Shown here one piece after another: positions 23,783-33,440 of a DNA stretch of 64,000 bases (its first letter is position 1; each line of letters opens with the position of its first letter). The notes beneath the pieces were generated by a model. The model saw only the letters and a program-made list of their open reading frames with translations. It had not been told where the DNA came from and did not search any database. A program made the translations under genes and the position numbers. This DNA comes from Idiomarina piscisalsi (GTDB lineage Bacteria > Pseudomonadota > Gammaproteobacteria > Enterobacterales > Alteromonadaceae), in the NCBI RefSeq assembly GCF_003987095.1, contig NZ_PIQA01000013.1:62001-126000 (forward strand), given 5' to 3'.

Positions 23783-24316
23783 TTATCCCAGCCCGTTAAT
23801 GGTATCGAGCTGATCAATAATGTCATTGACGACAAATTTTGCACTTTGGTCGTCAGTTTGAACCGTAATGTCCGCAATTTCTTCGTACAGCGGATTACGT
23901 ACTTCGGCAAGCTCTTCTAATACTTCACGTGGGTCGTCGGCTTCTGCAATAAGAGGACGACGTTTATCACGCTGGGTACGTGCTAATTGCTTCTCAATAG
24001 GGGTTTTTAGATAAACCACAATACCCCGGGCTGATAGGCGGTTACGACTTTCTTTGCTCATTACCGAGCCACCACCGGTCGCAAGCACTATGCCCATTTT
24101 CTCAGTGAGTTCTTCTATGACTTTCTCTTCACGTGCGCGGAAGCCTTCTTCACCTTCCAGCTCAAACACCCAGCTGATATCCGCACCGGTACGGCGCTCT
24201 ATCTCTGAATCAGAGTCATAAAAGTCTAAATGTAATTGTCTGGCGATTTGACGGCCAATCGTACTTTTGCCAGCCCCCATGGGCCCAACAAGAAAAATAT
24301 TACGTTTCTCAGCCAT
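23783..24316 (-). CDS. aroK: Shikimate kinase
   Basis: This enzyme phosphorylates shikimate at the 3-OH using ATP. Walker A is [29 protein letters not shown] and [12 protein letters not shown] bind shikimate; [10 protein letters not shown] carries the GGG motif; RPLI forms the lid. The open frame continues to 24391, but ATG at 24316 with AGGA just before it matches the family length (177 residues against 173 in E. coli). It is followed by aroB, and the pilQ remnant lies upstream, as in the E. coli hof-aroK order. Confidence 0.96.
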   Translation of the reverse strand: MAEKRNIFLVGPMGAGKSTIGRQIARQLHLDFYDSDSEIERRTGADISWVFELEGEEGFRAREEKVIEELTEKMGIVLATGGGSVMSKESRNRLSARGIVVYLKTPIEKQLARTQRDKRRPLIAEADDPREVLEELAEVRNPLYEEIADITVQTDDQSAKFVVNDIIDQLDTINGLG

Positions 24317-24452
24317 ATTCCTGCTTACATCATTGGTTAAAATTAGCTGTAACTCACGAATCCGGAGTGTCTGGAGAATCTCCCAACCCAACGAAAAGAA
24401 GCGGGATTATCTCAACTCGGAGTCACTTTAGCAATAGCCATTGGTAGCCGTG

Positions 24453-25724
24453 TTAGTTTTGCTGCAGAATCGTTGGTGTGACGAATATCATCAACTCACG
24501 TTTCTCTTTGCGTTGCTGCTCATGTGAGAACAGGCTGCCTAACACTGGAACAGACCCTAAGATGGGGACGCGACTGTCATCATTCAAGCTATGTTCCTGA
24601 AATATTCCGCCAAGTACGATGGTTTCTCCATTACGAGCCAGCACCCGAGTGGACATTTCCTGGGTATCTATGGCGACAGCCGGGCCGGTGGGCGTTGCGA
24701 CGGTATCGCCTCGCGTGTTTTGGGTAATGGTTAAGTCCATCAGTACATGATTGTTAGGTGTGATAAGCGGCGTCACGCTAAGGCCCATAACCGCTTTTTT
24801 AAACTGTACGGCGGTGGCGCCGTGCGCTGCGGTTTCAACATAAGGAATCTCCGTGCCTTGCTCAATGTAGGCCGCTTGCTGGTTCGAGGTAAATATCTTC
24901 GGGCTGGTAATAATTTCGGCTTTATTTTCTTGCTCCAGTGCGGTGAGCTCTAAGTCGAGCAGAATGTCGTCGCTAAGCCGGGCCAGGTTGGCTGAAAAGG
25001 TGCCAGCCGGGTTGGTGACAGGTAAGTCGACGTGCATACCTTTAATAAAACCGGCTCCTTCTTCCGGCACCGACAAACCATAGTTAGAAGCACCCCAGCG
25101 TACGCCCAGAGCTTTACTCACGTTGGCTTTAACGGTAACCATGCGGGCTTCAATGAGTACCTGTTGCACCGGAATATCTAGTTTTTCAATGACGCGACGA
25201 ACCGACTCGATTTGCTCGGGCGTGTCGCGAATAATTAAGGTATTGGTGCGTTCGTCGACGCTAACGGCACCGCCTTCCGATAAAAAGCTTTGCTGGTCGT
25301 TTTTCAGTAACGCCGCCAAGTCTGAGGCTTTGGCAAAGTTAATGCGCAAAAGAGTAGAAGTGCGCTTGTCATTGTCTTCGTGCTCCTGAGGCTCGGTGGT
25401 TATCCACAACAAATCGCCCTGCCGTTTTAAATACAGGCCATGTGTACTGACGACACTTTGAAAGGCATCTTGTCAGGCGACACCTTTAAACTTTAAAGTC
25501 GATTCTCCGCTTATGTCGTTACCGATAAGAATGTTCAGCTGGTGTTGATCAGCAAGCAGTTGCAGCAACTGTCGAAGCGGCAGGCCGTCGGTAGACAACG
25601 AAACAGGCTCATTTAGCTGCTGTTCAGACAAAAGTAGCGTCCAGTCTAAGCGACTCGCGCTTACCGAAGATGTGTGGAATATAAATAAAGAGGCCAGTAG
25701 GCAGGTCGTTATAAAATGCTTCAT
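24453..25724 (-). pseudogene. pilQ: PilQ/HofQ secretin gene split by an in-frame TGA
   Basis: The frame encodes a short secretin of the HofQ/ComE type (423 codons, no AMIN domains). Its DNA-uptake or type IV pilus role is to form the outer-membrane pore. Signal peptide, STN-like N-domain (LPLRQLLQLLADQHQLNILIG), one N1/NolW domain (INFAKASDLAALLK, TLIIRDTPEQIESVRRVIEKLDIPVQQ) and the C-terminal secretin barrel (LGGIFQEHS, VPILGSVPVLGSLFSHEQQRKEKRELMIFVTPTIL) are all intact. A single TGA at 25473-25475 interrupts FKGVA*QDAF, where the family has Trp (TGG). The frame is the same on both sides. The downstream part has no good start of its own. Nonsense mutation, sequencing error or readthrough are all possible. 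Confidence 0.8.
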
Positions 25725-26545
25725 GAAGCGTCACTTTCCTTGTTGATGCGCAGTTGTTCAGAGTGTTTATGCCAGCAGTCTCCGGACTGTTGCCAGTGAG
25801 AAAGGATTAAGCTGTCTGAATGAATTGTGTCGAGTTGGGTGTGTTGTCCTAACCAGTCGCCCTCTAAAGCCGTTACCCACTCCTGGTTTTGGCTTTTAAA
25901 AATAGCTTTGCGGTTGGGAACGGTTTGTATGGCGGTTAACCTTGCATCAGACATTTGGGACGCAACAAACTGAGGCTGTGCGCCGCTAAATGGTTTGTCA
26001 TAACAGGACAAGGTCGGCACATTAATAGGCTTAAAATGGTTAGCGTATATGGGCTTTTCTAATTGGTTGATGCTGTGCTCGGTTTGCCACCGAAATTGCC
26101 ACTGGAGTACGCCGTAAACATCACTGTTGTTAGCGCCCAGAGCTTCCCAACTCAGGCTTTCTGTCTCCGGAAAGTGTGAATAGCGTTTGTACTGAGAGCC
26201 GGTAACCTCAGCAACAAACCGCATTGCTTGTTGTGGCTCTGCTTCGATAGTGATCAGCCAGGTGCTGTCTGCAGAGCCTGAGCGTTGGTAGTGCAGGTTA
26301 ATCGGATAACGTTGGGCAATGGTTGATAACAGCTCGTCCACTGGTGATGAAGGCAGCAGCTCAGTAAGCTCTCTGGGCAACGGCGGCACTGGGGTCGCTA
26401 ACTGATCAGCATTCTCTGAAATAAGCCGACGTAGCTGATGCGATTGGTGTGCAGTAAAGAAATACGCCGCTACAGTGCAAAGAATGCAGATAGCAACAAA
26501 TAAGGTCGACCAGAAACCTATAGCTTTTGTGACCGAGCTTTTCAT
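25721..26545 (-). CDS. PilO-PilP (HofO-HofP)-like fused inner-membrane protein
   Basis: The 274-residue protein sits where pilO and pilP should both lie, between pilN and pilQ. It has one N-terminal helix (about 11-30) and a periplasmic PilO-like part (residues about 50-170). A C-terminal segment resembles PilP: RLTAIQTVPNRKAIFKSQNQEWVTALEGDWLGQHTQLDTIHSDSLILSHW follows the PilP beta-domain pattern of gated value-then-G-D-x-L-G. Function would be alignment of the pilus motor platform with the secretin. It overlaps both neighbours by four bases. The position argument is strong; the fusion reading is an inference because sequence similarity is weak. Confidence 0.65.
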   Translation of the reverse strand: MKSSVTKAIGFWSTLFVAICILCTVAAYFFTAHQSHQLRRLISENADQLATPVPPLPRELTELLPSSPVDELLSTIAQRYPINLHYQRSGSADSTWLITIEAEPQQAMRFVAEVTGSQYKRYSHFPETESLSWEALGANNSDVYGVLQWQFRWQTEHSINQLEKPIYANHFKPINVPTLSCYDKPFSGAQPQFVASQMSDARLTAIQTVPNRKAIFKSQNQEWVTALEGDWLGQHTQLDTIHSDSLILSHWQQSGDCWHKHSEQLRINKESDAS

Positions 26546-27060
26546 GACGATGACCTTTCGAGTACAAACAGCACGCGCTTTTCAGGCAGGAGCTGCTGAT
26601 GAAAAGACTCCGCAATGCTTTGGCTTTTCCAGTCAGTGTTTAACCAGGTTTTGAGTTTTTCCGTTTGGGGAATCTCCTCATACAAAGCAGTCACTTCCAG
26701 TCGACTGCTATTCAGTCTGATACTGATATCGCTAAATTTGATGTGTATTTGCTTTAGTAACGCAGCAAATGCATTAATTTCATCACTGACACTTTGTTGC
26801 CTATCCAAAAAGGCGTCTCTTGTAGCCAGAGCTTGTCGCCGCTGTTTGTAAATGTGTTGTTTTTGTTCGCGGCTTTCTAACTGTCGAGACTGCTGAAGGA
26901 CTATTTCATTCGCGTTATCTATAACTGGCTGGTAACTGAGAATAAATCGCACCGCTACGGCAATAGCACCCAGACACAAGCTGACACCAATAAAGCTCAG
27001 CGCTGGATGCTTAAGAATATGAGAGCGGTTGTCTTTGGTAACCAGGTTTAACGATGCCAT
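26542..27060 (-). CDS. pilN: PilN/HofN-like pilus assembly protein
   Basis: The 172-residue bitopic membrane protein has the conserved PilN N-terminus ASLNLVTKDNR (the N-L motif that docks into PilM). One helix follows (about 22-42), then a coiled-coil stretch (about 50-100) and a small alpha/beta domain (FSDISIRLNSSRLEVTALYEEIPQTEKLKTWL). It overlaps pilM by 13 bases and the PilO/P-like gene by four. It would form part of the inner-membrane platform for type IV pilus or competence pilus assembly. Confidence 0.8.
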   Translation of the reverse strand: MASLNLVTKDNRSHILKHPALSFIGVSLCLGAIAVAVRFILSYQPVIDNANEIVLQQSRQLESREQKQHIYKQRRQALATRDAFLDRQQSVSDEINAFAALLKQIHIKFSDISIRLNSSRLEVTALYEEIPQTEKLKTWLNTDWKSQSIAESFHQQLLPEKRVLFVLERSSS

Positions 27061-27860
27061 TGACTGAACCCTCTGAGAGCTAAGCCAACAAGGGCAATTT
27101 CGTTGTCTAAAGCGGACACAGTGGGCGCGGGCTCGTCAGCAAACAGCGGTGCGGTAGATAAAGCAATGTGCTTGCTGAAAGACTGGCTCTCACACGTTGT
27201 GCGCAATGCGGATTGCGCGACCTTATCGCCAAAGCTGAATAGCCAGTAGTCATCCATATCAGAGACCCGTTGCAGCAACTCAGCAGTGGCCAGTTTCTCG
27301 AACCGTTGAAAGCGGCCACTTTCACAATAAATGAGTGTCGACACCTTTTGGCGCAACTCAGCAATAATCCATTTCATGTTCGAGGAAAAGCGAGCACCTT
27401 CCGGCCATAAATACGGAATGAGTGTATTGGTGGCGCGAATTATCGAATGGTAAATAGGCTCAATGACTTTGACCGGAATGTTAAGAGGCGCCAAGTCCGA
27501 TATTAACTGTTGCAGTGCACGCTCCGAACTTATCGCTGCCTCGATTTGACCGCTGTCATGCTGAATAAAGTCGTAAGAAAAACCGGCTTCGTTGTCCATA
27601 GTTGAGGGCAGCTGCTGTAAAATACTTTCCTCAACACTGACGGTAGAAGATTCGTTAGACAGCTGCTGGTAATGCACGGCTTGATAGTCTAACGCTGATA
27701 TTAAGCCACAGCGTTTGAACCGCTGGGTGGTTAATTGGGCGGTCAGTTCGTGGGCAAAGTTCTGAACGGTAAAGCGTCCGTGGCTTCTGTTCAGCTGCAA
27801 AATTTTACAATTTTCTTGCTGAATACAGACCGCAATGGGCGTTTGCTCGAGCAACGACAT
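27048..27860 (-). CDS. pilM: PilM/HofM-like pilus assembly protein
   Basis: This is the first gene of the pil-hof cluster, divergent from mrcA as in E. coli. The 270-residue protein lacks membrane segments. It has a weak actin-like fold pattern (IAVCIQQENCKILQLNR at the N-terminus, FSYDFIQHDSGQIEAAISSERALQQL, VKVIEPIYHSIIRA, ALDNEIALVGLALRGF at the end). It is shorter than true PilM (about 350 residues), closer to HofM. SD AAGGA lies ten bases before the ATG. The identity rests on position plus pattern. Confidence 0.75.
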   Translation of the reverse strand: MSLLEQTPIAVCIQQENCKILQLNRSHGRFTVQNFAHELTAQLTTQRFKRCGLISALDYQAVHYQQLSNESSTVSVEESILQQLPSTMDNEAGFSYDFIQHDSGQIEAAISSERALQQLISDLAPLNIPVKVIEPIYHSIIRATNTLIPYLWPEGARFSSNMKWIIAELRQKVSTLIYCESGRFQRFEKLATAELLQRVSDMDDYWLFSFGDKVAQSALRTTCESQSFSKHIALSTAPLFADEPAPTVSALDNEIALVGLALRGFSQWHR

Positions 27861-28014
27861 GAAACAATATCCTTATTGTGTAAAAGCCAGATGCAATCGT
27901 AGTGTTCTGAACAAAAATCCGCCATAATATGGGGGTAGGATTTAAGCGGTACGTAGTGTCGGAAAATGCTTATTTTGCCGATAGTTACATTTTAAGTGGT
28001 TATGGAGCAGGTCA

Positions 28015-30465
28015 TTGAAGTGGTTTAAACGGCTACTCTACACAATGCTAATTTGTGTGGTTCTTGGTGGTGCAACAGTTGGTGGGCTTTATTTATACGT
28101 CAAACCGGAGTTACCCAGCGTCGAAACGCTGCGTGACGTTCGTTGGCAGACCCCAATGCAGGTGTTTACCGCCGACGGGCAGCTTATCTCACAATTTGGT
28201 GAGAAGCGCCGCATTCCTATTAAACTCGAAGATGTCCCACAGCCACTGATTGATGCCTTCTTGGCAACCGAAGACAGCCGCTTTTATCAGCATTTTGGTG
28301 TTGACCCTATTGGCGTGATGCGGGCGTTTAGCGTGCTCATAATAACCGGCGAAGTGCAGCAAGGGGCCAGTACCATCACCATGCAGCTGGCGCGGAACTT
28401 CTTTTTGACGTTTGAACGCGCGCTCATGCGTAAAATTAAAGAGTCTTTTATTGCGGTTCACATCGAACAGCAACTGAGTAAAGACGAAATTCTGGAGCTT
28501 TACTTAAATAAAATCACCTTTGGCCACCGGGCGCATGGTATTGGTGCGGCCGCGCAAGTGTATTACGGCAAGGAGCTGCATGAATTAACGCTGGCACAAA
28601 TGGCGACCTTAGCAGGCTTGCCAAAAGCACCGTCTAATTTAAACCCAATCTCTAATCCGCAAGCGTCAAAAGAGCGTCGCAGAGTCGTGCTGTTGCGCAT
28701 GCTGGATGAAAACAAAATTACCCGTCAACAATTCGAGGAAGCCGCGAGTGCGCCGGTGACGGCGCGTCGTCATGGTGCGGAAGTGACCGTAAGCGCTCCT
28801 TATCTTGCTGAGATGGTGCGTCAGGAAATGGTCGATCGCTACGGCGAAGAGGAAGCCTACACTGGCGGGTACAACGTTTATACAACGGTAAAAAGTGATG
28901 TTCAGTTGGCGGCTCGGCAGGCGGTGTGGGATAACCTGCACAGCTACGACGAGCGTCATGGTTATCGCGGGCCTATTAGTATTCTGTGGTCTGAAGAAGA
29001 CGGGCGTAGTGCGTTATCCGCTGAGGAAATTGAGCAGTATTTAGAGCAACTCAAGCGCATTGGCGATGTCACACCCGCTGTTGTGACTGAGATCGAAGAA
29101 AAGACGGCAACGGTCATGGTAAAAGACAAGGGCGTTGTGACCCTGCCCTGGGAGTCGATGCATTGGGCCCGCGAATATTTGAATGAAGAGCGTCAGGGCG
29201 AGCCGCCGGAAAAGGCCTCTGACATTATACAACCGGGCCACGTTATTTGGCTGCGTACCGTTAATGAGCAGTGGCGCTTAGCGCAAATACCGGAGCCGAG
29301 TTCGGCCATTGCGTCGTTAAGGCCCGATGACGGTGCCGTGGCCGCTGTTGTCGGTGGTTACAGCTTTACTCTGAGTCAATACAACCGAGCCTTGCAGGCT
29401 GAGCGTCAGGTGGGTTCGAACATTAAACCACTGATTTATTCAGCCGCTTTTGATAAAGGACTGACGTTAGCGACGCTGGTGAATGATGCCCCCATTAACC
29501 AATGGAATCCGGGATCGGGTGTTGCCTGGCGTCCTAAAAACTCTCCGGAAGTTTACGAGGGGCCTATCCGTTTACGAAAAGGCCTGGCGAAGTCGAAAAA
29601 CGTGGTATCAGTACGCTTGATTCGCGAGGTTGGCGTTGAGCAGGTGGCTGACCATATTGCCAAGTTTGGTTTAAACAGAGATACCATTCCTGAAAACGAG
29701 TCATTGTCTCTGGGCTCGATGTCAATGACACCAATGGAAATGACGCGAGCTTACGCGGTGTTCGCCAACGGAGGCTTTTTGATCGAGCCTTATTTCATTT
29801 CAAAAATTGAAAATTTAGGCGGCGACGTCGTTTATGAAGCGGAGCCTGTACGAGCGTGTTATGACTGTGAGAACCCAGCCCCGCAAATTATCAGTGAGCA
29901 AAATGCCTTCTTGGTTGAGCAGGCAATGAACTCTGCCGTTTGGGGTGGTGGTAGCTGGCCAAATGGTACGGGCTGGAATGGTACGTCATGGCGTATTCAG
30001 CGGTCGAAGCCAATTACCCGGGAAGTGGGCCGCAATATTGCCGGTAAAACCGGTACCACCAATGACGTGCGAGACACTTGGTTCTCGGGCTTCACTTCAG
30101 GCTTAGTGACGACCACCTGGGTTGGTTTTGATGACGTTTCAAGAAAGCTGGGGCGCACCAGTAAGCACCCTGAAGTTGACTCTAGCCAACAAGCGATAAC
30201 AGGCGGTGAAGCGGGCGCAAAAACAGCTTTACCGGGCTGGATACTCTTTATGGAAAAAGCGATTCCTGAATACCCGGCGCGAGAATTCAGCATTCCGCCA
30301 GGCGTCGTGAATGTTCGTATCGATTTAGAAACGGGCAAACTGTCGCGTAAAAACGACTACACCTCACGGTTTGAGTACTTTATTAAAGGTACAGAGCCTA
30401 CGGAGTACGTTCGCGGCGACAGTAACAACGACGATATATTCGAGGATGAAGGCGGGCTGTTTTAA
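28015..30465 (+). CDS. mrcA: Penicillin-binding protein 1A
   Basis: This bifunctional inner-membrane enzyme polymerises and cross-links peptidoglycan. There is an N-terminal anchor (about 8-28), then a GT51 glycosyltransferase with catalytic Glu in FLATEDSRFYQHFGVD, QGASTITMQLARNFFL and RKIKESFIAVHIE. An OB-like insert follows, and then a transpeptidase with Ser-x-x-Lys in RQVGSNIKP, SKN in GLAKSKNVV, and KTGTT. The 816-residue length is normal. The start codon is TTG at 28015, with GGAG (28002-28005) before it and the MKWFKRLLY anchor after it. It is divergent from pilM. Confidence 0.96.
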   Translation: MKWFKRLLYTMLICVVLGGATVGGLYLYVKPELPSVETLRDVRWQTPMQVFTADGQLISQFGEKRRIPIKLEDVPQPLIDAFLATEDSRFYQHFGVDPIGVMRAFSVLIITGEVQQGASTITMQLARNFFLTFERALMRKIKESFIAVHIEQQLSKDEILELYLNKITFGHRAHGIGAAAQVYYGKELHELTLAQMATLAGLPKAPSNLNPISNPQASKERRRVVLLRMLDENKITRQQFEEAASAPVTARRHGAEVTVSAPYLAEMVRQEMVDRYGEEEAYTGGYNVYTTVKSDVQLAARQAVWDNLHSYDERHGYRGPISILWSEEDGRSALSAEEIEQYLEQLKRIGDVTPAVVTEIEEKTATVMVKDKGVVTLPWESMHWAREYLNEERQGEPPEKASDIIQPGHVIWLRTVNEQWRLAQIPEPSSAIASLRPDDGAVAAVVGGYSFTLSQYNRALQAERQVGSNIKPLIYSAAFDKGLTLATLVNDAPINQWNPGSGVAWRPKNSPEVYEGPIRLRKGLAKSKNVVSVRLIREVGVEQVADHIAKFGLNRDTIPENESLSLGSMSMTPMEMTRAYAVFANGGFLIEPYFISKIENLGGDVVYEAEPVRACYDCENPAPQIISEQNAFLVEQAMNSAVWGGGSWPNGTGWNGTSWRIQRSKPITREVGRNIAGKTGTTNDVRDTWFSGFTSGLVTTTWVGFDDVSRKLGRTSKHPEVDSSQQAITGGEAGAKTALPGWILFMEKAIPEYPAREFSIPPGVVNVRIDLETGKLSRKNDYTSRFEYFIKGTEPTEYVRGDSNNDDIFEDEGGLF

Positions 30466-30473
30466 CGCCCGCC
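30451..30473. other. GC-rich hairpin at the mrcA/metL convergent junction
   Basis: GGCGGGC (30451-30457) and GCCCGCC (30467-30473) pair perfectly around a nine-base loop, spanning the mrcA stop. Neither side has a clear T-run, so it is at best a weak or Rho-assisted terminator or a transcript-stabilising hairpin. Confidence 0.4.
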
Positions 30474-30487
30474 TATTGAGACAAGAA

Positions 30488-32929
30488 TTATTGTCCGACA
30501 GACAGCTTCCCAAGTAGCTGGTTAAGGTCTGACTGCACACCGCCGGCTGTGACGTGCTTGCCGGCTCCCGGGCCGCTAATTACTAATGGCATTTCGGAAT
30601 ACCAGTCTGTGTAAATCACGAAGATATTCTCGCCTGGAATAAGGTTCGCCAGCATATCGCCCTCTGGTATGTATTCAATACCAATGCTTGCCGTGACTTT
30701 ATTGTCCTGGCTTACCGAAAAGCTGGCCAGTAAGCGCGGGACTTTTCCGTCTTTCGCCGCTTCTTCCAGCATTTGGTTCATGGGTTCATCCATGTCCGTT
30801 ACTTTATCCATAAACTCAGCCGCAGAAATGTCCCGCAAATGCTCTGGCACCAAGGACTGAACCTGTATGTCCTGCCAGTCAAGTTTTAAGCCAATTTCGC
30901 GTGCAAGAATAAGCAGTTTTCGGACTAAGTCCTGACAGGAGAGATCTTCGCGTGGATCCGGCTCGGTGTAACCTCGGGTCTTGGCTTCTTTGACTAAGTC
31001 ACTAAAGTTGACGCCTTTGGTGAAATTTTCGAACAACCAGGACATTGTGCCGGAGAATATGCCCGAAATACTGCGAATTTCATCGCCTGAGTTACGCAGA
31101 TCGTTAATGGCATAGTTAAGCGGAAGCCCGGCGCCAACTGTGGTGTTGTAAAGCCATTCACGTTTGTACTCGTGTTGAATGGTGCGTATTTCGCGGTACA
31201 AAGCTTCATCGGCCGAGCCTGCGCGCTTGTTGGCGCTAATAATGTGCAGGCCGTTGGCAAACAAGCTTGGGTACAGTTGCGCAACCTGCTTGGCGTCGGT
31301 TAAATCAATAACGACAAGTTCGTCATAAGGCGCGTTAGGTAGCTCTCTCAACAGTTCGGTTAACACATAAGGGCGTGCCAGACGGTCAAAGTCGTTGGCC
31401 CATTCACCTAAATCGACCCCGTTGTAGTCCAGCCAAAGCTGGCGCGAGTTAGCAATGCCAATAACCCGTACGTCCATGACTTGGTTAATACGGTCACGCT
31501 GCTGGCGGAACAACTCCAGCCAGGCACTGCCAATATTGCCGCGGCCAATGACTAAAACGCCCAAACTGCGGCGATAGTTAAAGAGCTGGCTGTGCAGACG
31601 GTTAAGCAGTCGGCTGTCGAGTGACTGCTCTAAAATGGCAACGGCGGAATCGCCTTTTTCACTGAGTACGAAGCGACGTACTTTTTGCTCAGACAGTTGC
31701 AGTTTGAAGGTCGAAAACTGATCGGTTTCCTGAATGCGATTGCCCACAATGGCCAACATTGAGTAGCCGCGAATTTGTGTAATGGCATCGTTGGCATCGA
31801 CCTTGTCGAGCCACTCGTTAAGGTAGTCAGCATGGTTTTGATGAAAGACTAAATATTGAGTGTGATTCTCCGGCTCGACCCAGCTGACTAGTGGCGTTAA
31901 GTCCAGCTCGTCGAGTTTTTTAACAAGCGCTTTGTCGTGCAGCTGTACTTTAAACAGCAACACTTCAGAAAGCGACGTGAACACTTTGCCGCGAGGCTCG
32001 GTGTCGTGGAACTGCCCAATGCGGGTTTTCTGGTTTTCCACTTTCAAACTGGAGCGAACGGAAATGACCATGCGGTTACGGTCGACCGGCTGAAAGGTTC
32101 TGGGGTGCAGAACCGGACTGCCCAGGCGTGCTAATTCTTCCGCTTCTGTCCAGTCGAGCGTAGGCAAGCTGACAACACGTTCAACTTTACGCGGGTCTGC
32201 GGAATAAACGCCGGCAACGTCTTTCCAAATAGTCACTTGTTTTACGTCAAGCAGGCTGCCAACCAAAGTCGCTGAATAGTCGCTGCCGTTACGGCCCAAT
32301 GTCAGGCTTTCACCATTTAAACCGCGTGCGATAAAGCCAGTGACAATAAAGCGAGTACCCGAGTGCGGGGCAACACGCTTGAGCAAATTCTCGCGTGATT
32401 TTTCGACCTGAATAACGGGTTCAGGGGCATCGGCGGCTAATAAGAAGTCACGGGCATCGATGTAGTCAGCGCGCGTACCTTGCTTTTGCAGTAAAGCCGC
32501 CAATAAGCGGGCAGACCAGAACTCACCGTAAGATAAAAGCTCTGCGTTGTGCTTTATTATTTCTTCGCCGGCCAGCCATTGACGCCAACGGGCAAAGTCT
32601 TTGCGTGACTGCTCAAGCAAACGTTCAGCCAAATCACCGCTTAATAACTCTGTAATAAGCCCCTGCTGAAACTGTTCGAGTTGGTCGAGTAAAATAGACG
32701 CCGTGTCGCCTGGATTGTCTTTGGCGTTAATAATGGCAAGTATGCGGTTGGTGGTGTCGCCAGCCGCCGAAACCACAACGAGATCACTGGCGCCGGCGTA
32801 TTCTGTTACAATACGCGCAACGCGGCGGTAACAGAATGCGTCTGCTAAGCTGCTGCCGCCAAATTTATGTACTTGCACGCTGTCAGCCACGTTTTGTTTT
32901 TCTGCGTCAGTGATCGGTACGTCTGTCAT
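30488..32929 (-). CDS. metL: Bifunctional aspartokinase II / homoserine dehydrogenase II
   Basis: This enzyme catalyses the first and third steps of the aspartate pathway toward methionine and threonine. The kinase half starts with VHKFGGSSLADAFCYRRV and includes LVVVSAAGDTTN, SYGEFWSARLLAALL and LGRNGSDYSATLVGSL. ACT-like linker domains follow, and then the dehydrogenase half (LGVLVIGRGNIGSAWLELF; LHIISANKRAGS; ISGIFSGTMSWLFENF; GYTEPDPREDLS). Order, length (813) and motifs follow E. coli MetL rather than ThrA. SD AAGGA precedes the ATG. It is divergent from metJ around a Met box, so methionine repression is expected. Confidence 0.95.
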   Translation of the reverse strand: MTDVPITDAEKQNVADSVQVHKFGGSSLADAFCYRRVARIVTEYAGASDLVVVSAAGDTTNRILAIINAKDNPGDTASILLDQLEQFQQGLITELLSGDLAERLLEQSRKDFARWRQWLAGEEIIKHNAELLSYGEFWSARLLAALLQKQGTRADYIDARDFLLAADAPEPVIQVEKSRENLLKRVAPHSGTRFIVTGFIARGLNGESLTLGRNGSDYSATLVGSLLDVKQVTIWKDVAGVYSADPRKVERVVSLPTLDWTEAEELARLGSPVLHPRTFQPVDRNRMVISVRSSLKVENQKTRIGQFHDTEPRGKVFTSLSEVLLFKVQLHDKALVKKLDELDLTPLVSWVEPENHTQYLVFHQNHADYLNEWLDKVDANDAITQIRGYSMLAIVGNRIQETDQFSTFKLQLSEQKVRRFVLSEKGDSAVAILEQSLDSRLLNRLHSQLFNYRRSLGVLVIGRGNIGSAWLELFRQQRDRINQVMDVRVIGIANSRQLWLDYNGVDLGEWANDFDRLARPYVLTELLRELPNAPYDELVVIDLTDAKQVAQLYPSLFANGLHIISANKRAGSADEALYREIRTIQHEYKREWLYNTTVGAGLPLNYAINDLRNSGDEIRSISGIFSGTMSWLFENFTKGVNFSDLVKEAKTRGYTEPDPREDLSCQDLVRKLLILAREIGLKLDWQDIQVQSLVPEHLRDISAAEFMDKVTDMDEPMNQMLEEAAKDGKVPRLLASFSVSQDNKVTASIGIEYIPEGDMLANLIPGENIFVIYTDWYSEMPLVISGPGAGKHVTAGGVQSDLNQLLGKLSVGQ

Positions 32930-33023
32930 CCCATTTTCCTTAATAACTCTGCGTCTACTGTGGCTTTGGAAAGCGCTATTTCCTTAAGGCTAAAATATTG
33001 TGACGCAAATGTCAGCAATTTTT

Positions 33024-33039
33024 AGCCATCTAGACGGAT
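33024..33039. promoter_or_regulatory. Tandem Met box (MetJ operator)
   Basis: Two adjacent eight-base sites, AGCCATCT and AGACGGAT, match the AGACGTCT consensus at six and five of eight positions. They sit in the divergent gap between metL and metJ, 77 bases before metJ. MetJ binds such arrays cooperatively with SAM as corepressor. Further degenerate copies may flank it. Confidence 0.7.
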
Positions 33040-33116
33040 AAAAATTGACGGGGCGGCTCAGTTGGGTACAATTCAATATAACTTATGTGGTTTTGTTATA
33101 ACGCAGGGCAAAAATA

Positions 33117-33440
33117 ATGAAGTGGAACGGTGAATACATCTACCCATACGCTGAACATGGTCGTAAGAGCCAACAGGTAAAAAAAGTGACGGTGTCTATT
33201 CCGACCCGCGTACTGAAAGTTCTTACGGATGAGCGAACTCGCCGTCAGGTGAACAATTTGCGCCATGCTACCAACAGCGAACTACTGTGTGAGGCCTTTT
33301 TACACGCTTTTACAGGCCAGCCGTTACCCACAGACGATGACTTGAAAAAAACGAACCCTGAGAAAATACCAAAAGCGGTGCGAGATGAGCTGGAAAAACG
33401 TGGTTTGCCCATCCCCACCGACGACGAATTGGACGATTAA
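33117..33440 (+). CDS. metJ: Methionine repressor MetJ
   Basis: This ribbon-helix-helix repressor uses S-adenosylmethionine as corepressor. The 107-residue protein is nearly identical to enteric MetJ through its core: [27 protein letters not shown] (the beta-strand that reads DNA is KKVTVSIP), then [32 protein letters not shown]. The C-terminal 30 residues differ. Its stop overlaps the converging malic enzyme by four bases. It is divergent from metL. Confidence 0.97.
   Translation: MKWNGEYIYPYAEHGRKSQQVKKVTVSIPTRVLKVLTDERTRRQVNNLRHATNSELLCEAFLHAFTGQPLPTDDDLKKTNPEKIPKAVRDELEKRGLPIPTDDELDD

Noticed and set aside
24453-25412. Downstream pilQ fragment as an independent gene
   Set aside because: It starts at a TTG without SD in the middle of a secretin domain, and is in the same frame as the upstream part.
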